Assembly: GCA_964499695.1 (NCBI GenBank) | Contig: CAZCMD010000109.1 | Span: forward strand, 1-15,897 | Source: JAAZBV01 sp964499695 | GTDB taxonomy: Bacteria; Desulfobacterota; DSM-4660; Desulfatiglandales; HGW-15 | Direction: 5' to 3' | DNA: 15,897 nucleotides | The notes under the pieces: generated by a model | The model's input: only the letters and a program-made list of their open reading frames with translations | Databases searched by the model: none | What the model was told of the DNA's origin: nothing | Position numbers and translations under genes: made by a program | Part shown: piece by piece, positions 7,378 to 15,061 of the stretch | Layout: every line of letters begins with the position of its first letter | How positions within the stretch are numbered: the stretch's first letter is position 1

Positions 7378-8766
7378 ATGTTAAAATTATTATTTAGAAT
7401 TTTAATCTTTTTATTAATTCTAATATCGATAAATTTTCCTTTATCATTATTGGAAGATATATGTTGTCCTGTTTATGCGCAAGAATGGGATTGGCAATTT
7501 GCAGGATCACCAATGGGAAATTCCGAAATTAATGAAATTTATATTGATCCTGATGATGATAACATATGGTATGTAACTTCTTGGAATGGTATTTATATTA
7601 CGAGAGATGGCGGAATAAATTGGGAGAATCATTTAAGTGACTATTCTTTTGGATTTGGTATAGATCCTAATAATTCCTCTCTTATCTATTGTAGTGCCAG
7701 AGATAAACTTTATAGGTCGAATGATAAAGGATATCATTGGACTTTAGTTTTTACTGCTCCAAGTAACACTGGCATTAATAGCCTGCGCATAAGTTCAATT
7801 AATAGTTCTGTTTATCTAGGATTACGTTGGGAAAGTAGTACTGTTAAAAATGGTATCTATAAGTCCGTTGATAAAGGGGAAAGCTGGGATTATTACTCAT
7901 TTAATGTGCCTGAATCCGGATTAATTTGTTGGGATATAGAGGAAGACCCAATCAATGGTTATTTGTACATAGGCACCGAAATATATGATCATCCGAAACC
8001 ATATAATCCACCATTTTTAAGATCTAAAGATGGTGGAAAAACCTGGGAGGAAATATCAGGCATCTTACCGTGGCATGTAATAGCAATCCAGGTCCATCCG
8101 GAGACTCAAAAAGTATATGCATTAACAGAGGGTGCAGGACTATACCAATCCTCAAATTTTGGTAATAACTGGGAATATCTAAACAATTATTTCTGGATAG
8201 CTTTATTCCTTGATAAAAAATATCCGGACAGACTTTTTGGCGGCAACCATTCCGCTAGAAATAGTTCCGGAGGTGTATATTTATCAGAAGATGCTGGAAA
8301 ATCCTTTGATTTTATAGGACTTTCCAAAAAATTAGTAGGCAGCATTTGTATGAATAGCTCAGGTTCCAAGGTATTCGTCGCAGGTTATAATGTGGGAATA
8401 CACGTAGCTGAGGTTAAATTCCCAGATAGTGATAATGATGGAATGAGCGATATATGGGAGAAGGATTATTTTGGTAATCTATCCCGTAATGGAACTCAAG
8501 ATTATGATAACGACGGACTGTCTGACGTTCTGGAGTTTCAGAATAAAACCAACCCCTCTGATATGGATACAGATGATGACAAAATGCCGGATAACTGGGA
8601 AACTCAATACGATTTAAATCCTTTAGTAAATGATACAGAAGAGGATTTAGATAATGATGGTTTCTCTAATATACAAGAATACAACCATGGAACAATTCCT
8701 AATGATCGTGGGTCACATCCCCCAAGGTCTATGCCGTGGTTACCTATACTGTTGGAGGATGATTAA
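7378..8766 (+). CDS. Exported Asp-box beta-propeller protein with TSP3-like calcium repeats
   Basis: 462 aa with an N-terminal hydrophobic helix (about 4-24) and a probable signal peptidase site after A34 (VYA/QE), so exported. Residues 40-345 hold six Asp-box (BNR) turns of the form S/T-x-D-x-G-x-x-W: TRDGGINW, SNDKGYHW, SVDKGESW, SKDGGKTW, SSNFGNNW (Asp replaced by Asn) and SEDAGKSF (Trp replaced by Phe). These mark blades of a sialidase/Ycf48/VPS10-like propeller. The catalytic arginines of a sialidase are not evident, so enzyme activity is not claimed. From D350 come calcium-binding TSP3-like turns, D350-SDNDGMSD, DYDNDGLSD, DMDTDDDKMPD and DLDNDGFS, and a proline-rich end. Binding or adhesion at the cell surface is a reasonable guess. 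AGGAG at about 7367-7371 precedes the ATG. The gene is flanked by 66-bp direct repeats. Confidence 0.8.
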   Translation: MLKLLFRILIFLLILISINFPLSLLEDICCPVYAQEWDWQFAGSPMGNSEINEIYIDPDDDNIWYVTSWNGIYITRDGGINWENHLSDYSFGFGIDPNNSSLIYCSARDKLYRSNDKGYHWTLVFTAPSNTGINSLRISSINSSVYLGLRWESSTVKNGIYKSVDKGESWDYYSFNVPESGLICWDIEEDPINGYLYIGTEIYDHPKPYNPPFLRSKDGGKTWEEISGILPWHVIAIQVHPETQKVYALTEGAGLYQSSNFGNNWEYLNNYFWIALFLDKKYPDRLFGGNHSARNSSGGVYLSEDAGKSFDFIGLSKKLVGSICMNSSGSKVFVAGYNVGIHVAEVKFPDSDNDGMSDIWEKDYFGNLSRNGTQDYDNDGLSDVLEFQNKTNPSDMDTDDDKMPDNWETQYDLNPLVNDTEEDLDNDGFSNIQEYNHGTIPNDRGSHPPRSMPWLPILLEDD

Positions 8767-8770
8767 ATAA

Positions 8771-8836
8771 GGAAAAGAACGGGTCCTGCCCTTGACATTG
8801 GACATATAAAAGCATCTTAGAGAGGAACGATGTTTA
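8771..8836 (+). repeat. 66-bp direct repeat, copy B
   Basis: Second copy of the repeat at 7057-7122, same orientation, 4 nt after the propeller gene stop. The AGAGAGGAACGATGTTTA segment is unchanged, again giving a ribosome site plus ATG (8830). Here the frame runs 22 codons (MFNNLITQ...) to a TAA at 8896-8898, unrelated in sequence to the peptide at copy A after the first two residues. Similarity stops abruptly at the same base in both copies, which indicates a discrete repeated unit. Confidence 0.8.
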
Positions 8837-8952
8837 ACAATTTAATAACTCAAAAAATATTGAATTATAAAACATCGTCTCAATTTCCACAGTTTTAAGC
8901 TTCTTTTAATAGCAGGACGATAAATGAAAATGCAATTGCCGGGAGGATAAGA

Positions 8953-10857
8953 ATGAAAATTATTCGTGCGGGATTCATGTCCACTCTTCTTGTGTTTGTT
9001 TTGTGTTTGCCATCCGTAAGCTTCATTGCACAGAGCCGACAGGAAAAGGACGTAAAACCGAAGCCGGCGAAGACCATCTCCGAGCTGAAGAAACAACTGG
9101 AGAAGATACTCGCTGATTCGCATACGCCGGGCTTGTCAGTGGCCATTGTGCACCGTGACGGTCCGGAGTGGGTGGCAGGACTGGGAAAATCAAACGTGGC
9201 GTCGAACCATGCTACGACGGATGGAACCTTATTTCGGATCGGTTCAACCTCGAAAGCCTTTGCGTCGATGTCGATTCTAAAGCTGGCGAATGAGGGAAAG
9301 CTGTCTCTGACGGATCCGGTACATAAGCTCGTTCCGGAGATATGGTTCGAGAATCGATGGGAAGCCACCGATCCAGTACGCGTTGTACATCTTCTGGAAC
9401 ATACGACAGGATGGGACGACATGCATCTGCACGAATTTGCCTGTGACGCCAAGGGTATGACGCTCCGGCAAGGACTCGATTATTACCACGGATCGCGTTA
9501 CTCGCGTTGGCGGCCCGGAACAAGGATGTCCTATTGCAACTCGGGGCCGGGGGTTGCCGGGTACATCGTGGAGAAGATTACCGGGCAGCTATTTGAGGAC
9601 TATGTAACGCAGAATTTCTTCCTGCCGATCGGGATGAAGACCGCAACCTATTTCGAGCAGCCTTCACCGCAATTGGCCACGCTGTATAAAGCGGATGGCA
9701 AGACACCATATCCTTACTGGAATATCCTGCTGCGGCCTATCGGATCAATCAATGCTTCGGCAAAAGACATGGCGGCGTATGTGCAGTTCTACCTGAACCG
9801 TGGATCCGTGAATGGAACTCCTGTGATGCCGATGGCCTCTATTGAACGAATGGAGATTCCCACGTCCACCTGGGAAGCACAGCAGGGATTGAAGGCCGGT
9901 TATGGACTGAGCGACTACGTAATGGTTTATGATGGTTTTGTGTATCACGGGCACAACGGCGGCGTTAGCGGCGGTCTGACGGAAATGGCGTACATGTCGG
10001 AATATGGCGTGGGTTACTTTTATAGCATCAACTCCGGTAACAATGATGCCTTTGGAAAAATCGGCACAGCTATACGCGCATACATTACTCAGGATCTGAC
10101 CAGACCCGTTGTGCCGCCGGAAGGTCCATTGCCCGCCAATGCGGCCGAATACGCGGGCTGGTACGAACCTGACGCGCCGCGCATGGAGATGAGTCATTCT
10201 CTGCTACGGCTGGCGGGGATGTCGCTGGTCAGCTTCGATAGTGGCAGGATGCTGGTGACGAGCCTTGGCCGGTGGAAACATCCTCTTGTTCCGGTGAGCG
10301 GCGGGCAATTCCGGTCTCTGCCGAAAAAGGATCCGGCCGAACCAATTGCCACGGCCATGCTGCTGGCGCCGAATGCCGAGGGTCGCTTCGTGGCGATTGG
10401 TACAACGATGAAGCAAATTCCTACATATCTGGCGTGGGGGCAGATCGCCCTGACTGCGTGGTTTTTGCTGTCGATTGCAGGGATTCTGCTTTATGCGCCC
10501 TTCTGGGTCCTTGGCGGATTGTCCAAAAAGCGGCGAAGACCGGCCGAGCGCGGCATGCGGTTGTGGCCGCTCATTGCGGTGCTTAGTTATCTGACGATTG
10601 TGGGAATCTTTAGTGCGACGAGCAGTGATACGTTTGCTCTGCTAGGCAATCTGACGGTGTGGTCGCTCGGAATCACTCTGGCTACGTGGTTGTATGCATT
10701 GGCTGTACTAATGGCCGTCCTGGCACTGTGGCGCGCGCGCAAAAAGGAGATCCGTAAATTCGTGCGCCGTTTCTCGATTGCGGCAACCACTGGGTTGGCA
10801 ATTGCAGCGATTTACCTGGCCTACTGGGGAGTGATCGGAATCCAGTCGTGGAAATGA
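8953..10857 (+). CDS. Serine beta-lactamase-like hydrolase with C-terminal membrane domain
   Basis: 634 aa. An N-terminal hydrophobic segment (about 6-27) is a signal peptide or anchor. Residues about 40-390 form a class C beta-lactamase/PBP4*-like domain: S98-TS-K101 (nucleophile and general base), Y194-C-N196 (YxN) and H332-GH334-N-G336-G in place of the KTG box, the pattern of the Beta-lactamase (PF00144) esterase/peptidase group. After a linker with a beta-rich patch come four probable membrane helices (about 495-520, 537-556, 567-593, 606-628) with a basic loop after the first. The catalytic domain should face the periplasm. Substrate could be a D-amino-acid peptide, a peptidoglycan fragment or an ester; true beta-lactam hydrolysis is not implied. 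GGGAGG at 8941-8946 supports the ATG. Composition is much more GC-rich than the genes to its left, suggesting a different origin. Confidence 0.85.
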   Translation: MKIIRAGFMSTLLVFVLCLPSVSFIAQSRQEKDVKPKPAKTISELKKQLEKILADSHTPGLSVAIVHRDGPEWVAGLGKSNVASNHATTDGTLFRIGSTSKAFASMSILKLANEGKLSLTDPVHKLVPEIWFENRWEATDPVRVVHLLEHTTGWDDMHLHEFACDAKGMTLRQGLDYYHGSRYSRWRPGTRMSYCNSGPGVAGYIVEKITGQLFEDYVTQNFFLPIGMKTATYFEQPSPQLATLYKADGKTPYPYWNILLRPIGSINASAKDMAAYVQFYLNRGSVNGTPVMPMASIERMEIPTSTWEAQQGLKAGYGLSDYVMVYDGFVYHGHNGGVSGGLTEMAYMSEYGVGYFYSINSGNNDAFGKIGTAIRAYITQDLTRPVVPPEGPLPANAAEYAGWYEPDAPRMEMSHSLLRLAGMSLVSFDSGRMLVTSLGRWKHPLVPVSGGQFRSLPKKDPAEPIATAMLLAPNAEGRFVAIGTTMKQIPTYLAWGQIALTAWFLLSIAGILLYAPFWVLGGLSKKRRRPAERGMRLWPLIAVLSYLTIVGIFSATSSDTFALLGNLTVWSLGITLATWLYALAVLMAVLALWRARKKEIRKFVRRFSIAATTGLAIAAIYLAYWGVIGIQSWK

Positions 10858-10893
10858 TGAATAAGTTGTTATGATCTACGAAAGGAGAAATAA

Positions 10894-11781
10894 ATGGGTA
10901 TCCGGAAAGTGCTGATCTGTTTAATTGCCCTTCTTGCATGTTCACATGTGTTTGCACAGGATTATGAGATTCGCATGACTCGAGCTGTTGAGACAGGAGA
11001 ACGGTATGAGCTTATTGCATCAGGATCTTATTCACAACAAATAACAATGTCTTCTCAAGGCCAGGTTTTGCGAAAAAACAAAAAATTTATTTCGGCAAAG
11101 CTGGAAGGAATTGTTACCGTCCTTGAGGTTGATGAGTTGAAGCGGGAAAAAAAGCTCAGTTTGCTTGTATCCAAATCTATGATGTATACTAATGTAAATG
11201 ACAAGGAGGAAGAAGCCCTGCCCAAAGGTACTCAGGTTATTGCGCAGCGACGAGACGGGAAAAAAGAATATCTTATCGATGGTAAGATTGCGAATGAAGA
11301 CATTGATGACATGCTGGATATTTTCATTACCATTCCAGCAACGCAAGCTACAGATGATGATATTTATGGCACAAAAGAACGCAAAAACGTGGGGGAAAGT
11401 TGGGAGGTTAATAATGTCAATGCATTAAATGACTTCGCTTCCGATGGCATGGTGGTTGACTTAGCGAAGATGGAAGGAAGCACAAAGCTGGAAAGAATAG
11501 TTGAGGTTGAGGGTATTAAATGTCTTTTGCTCAGTGCCAGTACTGAAGTAAGCGGAGTAGTCCCTCCATTACCATCAGGGCTGACTGTCGAAAAATCAAA
11601 TGTGTCAGCGATTTTTACAGGTGAGTTTCCTTTGGACATTTCGATTCGACCTCTTTCCCAAATTCATAAAATGACATTTGAGTTTGTGGCCAAAGGAAAA
11701 TCAAGTCCTGATGCTCCAGAGGTCACACTCTCTATGGACTCCTCAAAATCAGGTAATATTAAGGCTAGATTTATTAACTGA
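10894..11781 (+). CDS. Exported protein of unknown function
   Basis: 295 aa, family not recognised. The N-terminus MGIRKVLICLIALLACSHVFA is a clear export signal; cleavage after A21 is likely, but LLAC16 could also serve as an imperfect lipobox, making a lipoprotein. The mature part is beta-rich with alternating charged and hydrophobic residues and no cysteine pair or catalytic motif that I can see. The repeated pattern of short strands fits a periplasmic lipocalin- or LolA-like sheet, but this is a guess. AAAGGAG at about 10879-10885 precedes the ATG. It begins 36 nt after the hydrolase stop, so the two may share a transcript, although its base composition is less GC-rich. Confidence 0.7.
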   Translation: MGIRKVLICLIALLACSHVFAQDYEIRMTRAVETGERYELIASGSYSQQITMSSQGQVLRKNKKFISAKLEGIVTVLEVDELKREKKLSLLVSKSMMYTNVNDKEEEALPKGTQVIAQRRDGKKEYLIDGKIANEDIDDMLDIFITIPATQATDDDIYGTKERKNVGESWEVNNVNALNDFASDGMVVDLAKMEGSTKLERIVEVEGIKCLLLSASTEVSGVVPPLPSGLTVEKSNVSAIFTGEFPLDISIRPLSQIHKMTFEFVAKGKSSPDAPEVTLSMDSSKSGNIKARFIN

Positions 11782-11913
11782 AATTGATTTTTTGCGAAGA
11801 AAGGTACCATAACAAGACTGATGAAGGTGAATGAAAGGGGATGATGTTATTTTATAGGGTTGGTGCGATTTAGCCTAATAACCTTACAGCGTCCTCCTTT
11901 ACTAAAGACAGTA

Positions 11914-11919
11914 TATAAT
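11914..11919 (+). promoter_or_regulatory. Perfect TATAAT -10 element
   Basis: TATAAT lies 45 nt before the SnoaL-like gene start, within a 183-nt gap after the preceding gene. No good -35 hexamer is found 16-18 nt upstream and there is no extended TGn, so an activator-dependent promoter or chance are both possible. Confidence 0.3.
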
Positions 11920-11964
11920 AAAGATTCTGCTATCAATTTTAAACTATTATTCGGGAGGTGTACC

Positions 11965-12612
11965 ATGGCAGTAACACTGGAACAACTGGCAGCGGAAATC
12001 GAGGCACTGAAACAACAGCTGGAACCCGGCCGGCGCGCCCTGGACGAACTCGAAATTCAAAAGGTGCAGTCCCTTTACTCCCACTTCTACCAGGTAGGCA
12101 TGCGGTCGGAAGTAGCCTCCCTCTTCGCTCAGCATACGCCGGGTGTTACCATGGAGATCGAGGACAGCGGCGTCTACGAGGGCATCGAGAGCATAACCCG
12201 CTTCTGGAACACTGTTTTTGCGAGGGACACCCATTTTTCACCTGGATTCATGGCTGTTCACATGACCTGCAACCCGGTCATAGAGATAGATAAAAACGGC
12301 GCCATGGCCAGGGGTGTCTGGCACTCCCACGGTTTCTGTACGCTTCCCATGGAAGAACTCATCCCGTTTATCTGCAGCGGCAAGTACGATATGGCTTACG
12401 TCAAAGAGGATGGCCAATGGAAAATTTTTAAATTTTTGTACCGCCAGATTTTCATGTCCCCCTACCACCAGGGCTGGGTGGAAGCGCCGTCTGTGGGCAG
12501 CATCGCCGCCCACCCGGCCAACAAGCCTGATAAGCCCACGACATCGCATAAACCCTACACACCGGACGCCGTATATTTCCCGGCACCGCCACCTCCTGTA
12601 CCGTTTGAATAG
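11965..12612 (+). CDS. SnoaL/NTF2-like protein
   Basis: 215 aa, cytoplasmic. Start chosen at ATG 11965 because GGGAGG (11953-11958) sits 6 nt ahead; an upstream in-frame start at 11860 would add 35 residues without family character. Residues 1-30 form a charged helix, possibly coiled coil. About 30-165 is a cone-shaped alpha+beta SnoaL/NTF2 domain: LYSHFYQ helix, GVYEGIESITRFW, MAVH99-MTCNPVIEID, ARGVWHSH122-GF. The domain serves as dehydratase, isomerase or cyclase, or merely as a ligand pocket. The bile-acid 7-alpha-dehydratase BaiE uses Tyr-Asp-His; the His-bearing strand is present, but the usual Asp in the first helix region is replaced (YQVGMRSE), so activity is uncertain. The tail is proline-rich. 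It is followed 161 nt later by an OYE-type reductase with similar base composition, suggesting one pathway acting on a cyclic or enone substrate. Confidence 0.8.
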   Translation: MAVTLEQLAAEIEALKQQLEPGRRALDELEIQKVQSLYSHFYQVGMRSEVASLFAQHTPGVTMEIEDSGVYEGIESITRFWNTVFARDTHFSPGFMAVHMTCNPVIEIDKNGAMARGVWHSHGFCTLPMEELIPFICSGKYDMAYVKEDGQWKIFKFLYRQIFMSPYHQGWVEAPSVGSIAAHPANKPDKPTTSHKPYTPDAVYFPAPPPPVPFE

Positions 12613-12645
12613 GGGGCTTTGGTAGAATAACCTACATGAAAGTAG

Positions 12646-12737
12646 AGAACAGGAAAAATCAATTAGGAAGGACAGAAGATGATTGTATTGTGAATAGAAT
12701 TTGTGCATCATCTGAGGAAATAAATATTCCCTGTTCT
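12646..12737. repeat. Widely spaced 8-bp inverted repeat between SnoaL-like and reductase genes
   Basis: AGAACAGG (12646-12653) and CCTGTTCT (12730-12737) are exact reverse complements separated by 76 nt. They could be paired operator half-sites or chance; the rest of this 161-nt gap shows no terminator and no gene. Confidence 0.25.
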
Positions 12738-12773
12738 GAAATTTAGAAAATATTAAAAAGAGGGTGATTTACC

Positions 12774-14735
12774 ATGATAAATGCATTTGAATCGTTTCCG
12801 CACCTGTTATCCCCACTAAAGATAGGAAATGTACTGTTCCGTAACAGAATGTTCGCTTCCCCGGTTAACTCAGCTGAAATTATATACGATGGTCAACCTT
12901 CGCTTGAAGGGGTCGCATATTTTGAAAGGAAGGCGATGGGCGGCGCAGCGGCGGTCACATACGGAGAAGCCGACGTAGACCCTGAAGATTACCGAGAAGG
13001 GCGGTATCCACGTGAGATCACCCGGATGAGCAATTATAACTACGCGCGCCTGGCAAGCGCTGTAAAGCGTCAGGGCTCTGTCCCTGTTTTAGAGTTGGCC
13101 TTTGCGGGCATCCATGCCCGTATGTATACGGGAGGGGATAAACCCGCCTGGGGGCCGGTCGATATGAACCTGCCAAACGGCGAGAGAATCGCGGGAATGC
13201 CTGAAGAGAAAATCCTCCGGATTATAGAGGAGTTTGGAAACGCAGCATTTGCCGCAAAAAATGCCGGTTTTGAAATGATATGCCTGCATGGCGCACATGG
13301 CTTCGGCCTGCAGCAGTTTATGTCGCCGACCATAAACACCAGAACCGACCGATGGGGCGGTAGCCCGGAAAACCGCTGCCGCTTCGCGGTCATGGCAATC
13401 GATCAAATCAAAGAGCGCTGCGGCCTGGATTTCCCTGTTGAAATTCGCATCAGCGGCAGTGAAATCGTGAAGGATGGCTATGGCATTGACGAAGGCTGCC
13501 GAATCGCCGAACAGATCGACGGGCACGCGGATATCATCCACGTCTCAGTCGGCGCGATCAATAGATTCGGGTTTGAAACATTCTCGCGCACCCACGTCAG
13601 TATGTTTTATCCCCATGGCGTCAACGTCGAATACGCGGCTGAGGTCAAAAGGCATGTGAAAAAATCTCTCGTCGCCACTGTTGGGGGCTTAAGCGACCCT
13701 TATCAAATGGAGCAGATCCTGGCAACAGGTAAAGCGGATATTATTTATATGGGCCGTGAACTTGTCTGCGACCCCGAGTTCCCAAATAAGGTGCGGCGCG
13801 GTCTTGTCGATGAAATACGCAGATGTATGCGCTGCCTTAACTGTTTCGCCGAAGGCGTGTTTCACGGCGACCTTGTTTGCGCCATCAGTCCAGAAATAGG
13901 CCGCGAACGCGAGGTGTACAGGGCACTTCCCACGCCGGAAAGACAGCGTGTACTCGTGATCGGAGGCGGTATTGCCGGAATGCAGGCGGCCATCACCGCG
14001 AGTAAGAATGGGCATGACGTTATTTTGTGTGAAAAGGGCGGCGAGCTTGGCGGAAAAATCCTGTGTGAAACTGAAGTGCCGTTTAAAAAGGATCTGCATC
14101 ATTACATACTGCTGCAGCGGTCGCTGATAGCAAAATCGCGTATTGACCTGAGGCTGAATACGGAGGTGACACCGGAATACGCGATAGCTGAAGGCCCGGA
14201 CGTTATTATTGCAGCTGTCGGTTCAATCCCAATAACGCCGGGCATCCCGGGGATCAACAACCATAACGTGTATCAGGCGATAGATGTGTATAAAAACCCG
14301 TCGCTTGTTAAAGGGAGAGTTGTTATTCTCGGGGCCGGTTTTGTCGGTACAGAGCTGGCCATTTATCTAAAAGAGTTCGGAATCGACGCCGAAATCGTTG
14401 AAATGCTCGGTGATATCAGCGACGGCGGTAACAGCACGCACAAGATGGCCGTTTTAGATATGGTAGCGCAGAAAAATATCCCAATCCATTTTAATACGAA
14501 GGCTGTTGAGATAAAAGAAGACGGGGTAAAATGCCAGGGCCCGGATGGCGACCTGTTTTATGCCGCTGATGCGGTGGTTCATGCAGTCGGTATGAAACCG
14601 CTCCATGACGAGGCCCTGAAATTCAGCCGCTCTTCAAAGGACTTCCACATGATCGGCGAATGCCGTAAGGCCGCAAACATCCTTTACGCAACCAGCACCG
14701 CATACGCTGCTTCTAGGCTGATTGGGAGATATTAA
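12774..14735 (+). CDS. Old-yellow-enzyme-type flavin/Fe-S enoate reductase (2,4-dienoyl-CoA reductase/BaiCD-like)
   Basis: 653 aa, the usual length of the two-domain family. The N-terminal TIM barrel (about 1-345) binds FMN: LLSPLKIGNVLFRNRM start, H172-GAH175-GFGLQQFMSP and NTRTDRWGGSPENRCRF. A [4Fe-4S] site follows, C351-x2-C354-x2-C357-x11-C369. The C-terminal half has two dinucleotide folds: VIGGGIAGMQAA (FAD) and VILGAGFVGTELA (NAD(P)H). Electrons pass from NAD(P)H via FAD and Fe-S to FMN and reduce an activated C=C bond in the cytoplasm. The tyrosine that usually follows the HxxH pair (Y166 in E. coli FadH) is F177 here, and the second Fe-S gap is x2 rather than the x3 that I know from FadH. 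Substrate unknown; pairing with a SnoaL-like protein recalls BaiCD/BaiE. GAGGGTGA at about 12760-12767 precedes the ATG. Confidence 0.9.
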   Translation: MINAFESFPHLLSPLKIGNVLFRNRMFASPVNSAEIIYDGQPSLEGVAYFERKAMGGAAAVTYGEADVDPEDYREGRYPREITRMSNYNYARLASAVKRQGSVPVLELAFAGIHARMYTGGDKPAWGPVDMNLPNGERIAGMPEEKILRIIEEFGNAAFAAKNAGFEMICLHGAHGFGLQQFMSPTINTRTDRWGGSPENRCRFAVMAIDQIKERCGLDFPVEIRISGSEIVKDGYGIDEGCRIAEQIDGHADIIHVSVGAINRFGFETFSRTHVSMFYPHGVNVEYAAEVKRHVKKSLVATVGGLSDPYQMEQILATGKADIIYMGRELVCDPEFPNKVRRGLVDEIRRCMRCLNCFAEGVFHGDLVCAISPEIGREREVYRALPTPERQRVLVIGGGIAGMQAAITASKNGHDVILCEKGGELGGKILCETEVPFKKDLHHYILLQRSLIAKSRIDLRLNTEVTPEYAIAEGPDVIIAAVGSIPITPGIPGINNHNVYQAIDVYKNPSLVKGRVVILGAGFVGTELAIYLKEFGIDAEIVEMLGDISDGGNSTHKMAVLDMVAQKNIPIHFNTKAVEIKEDGVKCQGPDGDLFYAADAVVHAVGMKPLHDEALKFSRSSKDFHMIGECRKAANILYATSTAYAASRLIGRY

Positions 14736-14752
14736 TCCACACAGTCAGACAG

Positions 14753-14772
14753 AATATTTGATTATAAATATT
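14753..14772. repeat. Short AT-rich inverted repeat after the reductase gene
   Basis: AATATTT (14753-14759) and AAATATT (14766-14772) pair around a 6-nt loop, 18 nt after the reductase stop. The stem is all A/T and no T-run follows, so it would be a weak terminator at best; it directly abuts the antitoxin promoter region. Confidence 0.3.
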
Positions 14773-14776
14773 ATTG

Positions 14777-14820
14777 CCACCATGACGTTATGGTACTATA
14801 GTTACACAACGTTATGGTGG
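14777..14820. promoter_or_regulatory. Palindromic operator/promoter of the toxin-antitoxin locus
   Basis: CCACCATGACGTT (14777-14789) and AACGTTATGGTGG (14808-14820) form a 13-bp inverted repeat with one mismatch and an 18-bp centre. ACGTTATGGT also occurs twice as a direct repeat (14785-14794 and 14809-14818). A -10-like TACTAT lies at 14794-14799. The right arm ends in GGTGG, part of the antitoxin ribosome site. Ribbon-helix-helix antitoxins bind such paired half-sites and repress their own operon, so autoregulation at both promoter and ribosome site is plausible. Confidence 0.6.
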
Positions 14821-14827
14821 TGATAAT

Positions 14828-15061
14828 ATGGGAACAACATCAATGAGAGCCACAGTATATTTAGACCCGGAATTACACAAGGCCCTGAGATTAAAGGCTG
14901 TTGAGACATCACAGTCTTTATCAAAGCTGGTCAATGATGCTATTAAGGAATCCCTCGCAGAAGACGCGGAAGATATCGCAGCATTTGAAGACAGGGCAAA
15001 AGAACGGCTCACCAGTTATGAAGCGATGGTGAAGAGGCTTAAAAAAGATGGGCAAATGTAA
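14828..15061 (+). CDS. Ribbon-helix-helix antitoxin (RelB/ParD-like)
   Basis: 77 aa. The N-terminal part (residues 6-45: MRATVYLDPELHKALRLKAV, then SLSKLVNDAIKESL) has the beta strand and two helices of a ribbon-helix-helix DNA-binding dimer. The C-terminal half is a charged helix (AEDIAAFEDRAKERLTSYEAMV) that would wrap around and block a RelE-type toxin. It follows a palindromic operator, with GGTGGTGA upstream of the ATG. Its last 14 nt overlap the start of the toxin reading frame. Because that toxin gene is broken, this antitoxin is now probably an orphan: it may persist as a self-regulated DNA binder or protect against related toxins elsewhere. Confidence 0.85.
   Translation: MGTTSMRATVYLDPELHKALRLKAVETSQSLSKLVNDAIKESLAEDAEDIAAFEDRAKERLTSYEAMVKRLKKDGQM

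Noticed and set aside
8830..8898. 22-codon frame starting inside repeat copy B
   Set aside because: Same reason: only the start region is repeated, and the peptide looks random.
8895..9452. 185-codon reverse frame opposite the hydrolase gene
   Set aside because: It is antisense to a gene with clear beta-lactamase-fold motifs; its composition is low-complexity Ser/Phe-rich and no domain is seen.
11860..11964. Upstream extension of the SnoaL-like protein
   Set aside because: The 35 added residues lack family character and overlap the TATAAT site; the ATG at 11965 has a strong GGGAGG site.
12238..12711. 157-codon reverse frame across the SnoaL-like gene
   Set aside because: Arg/His-rich shadow of a well-supported gene; no signal for its own translation.
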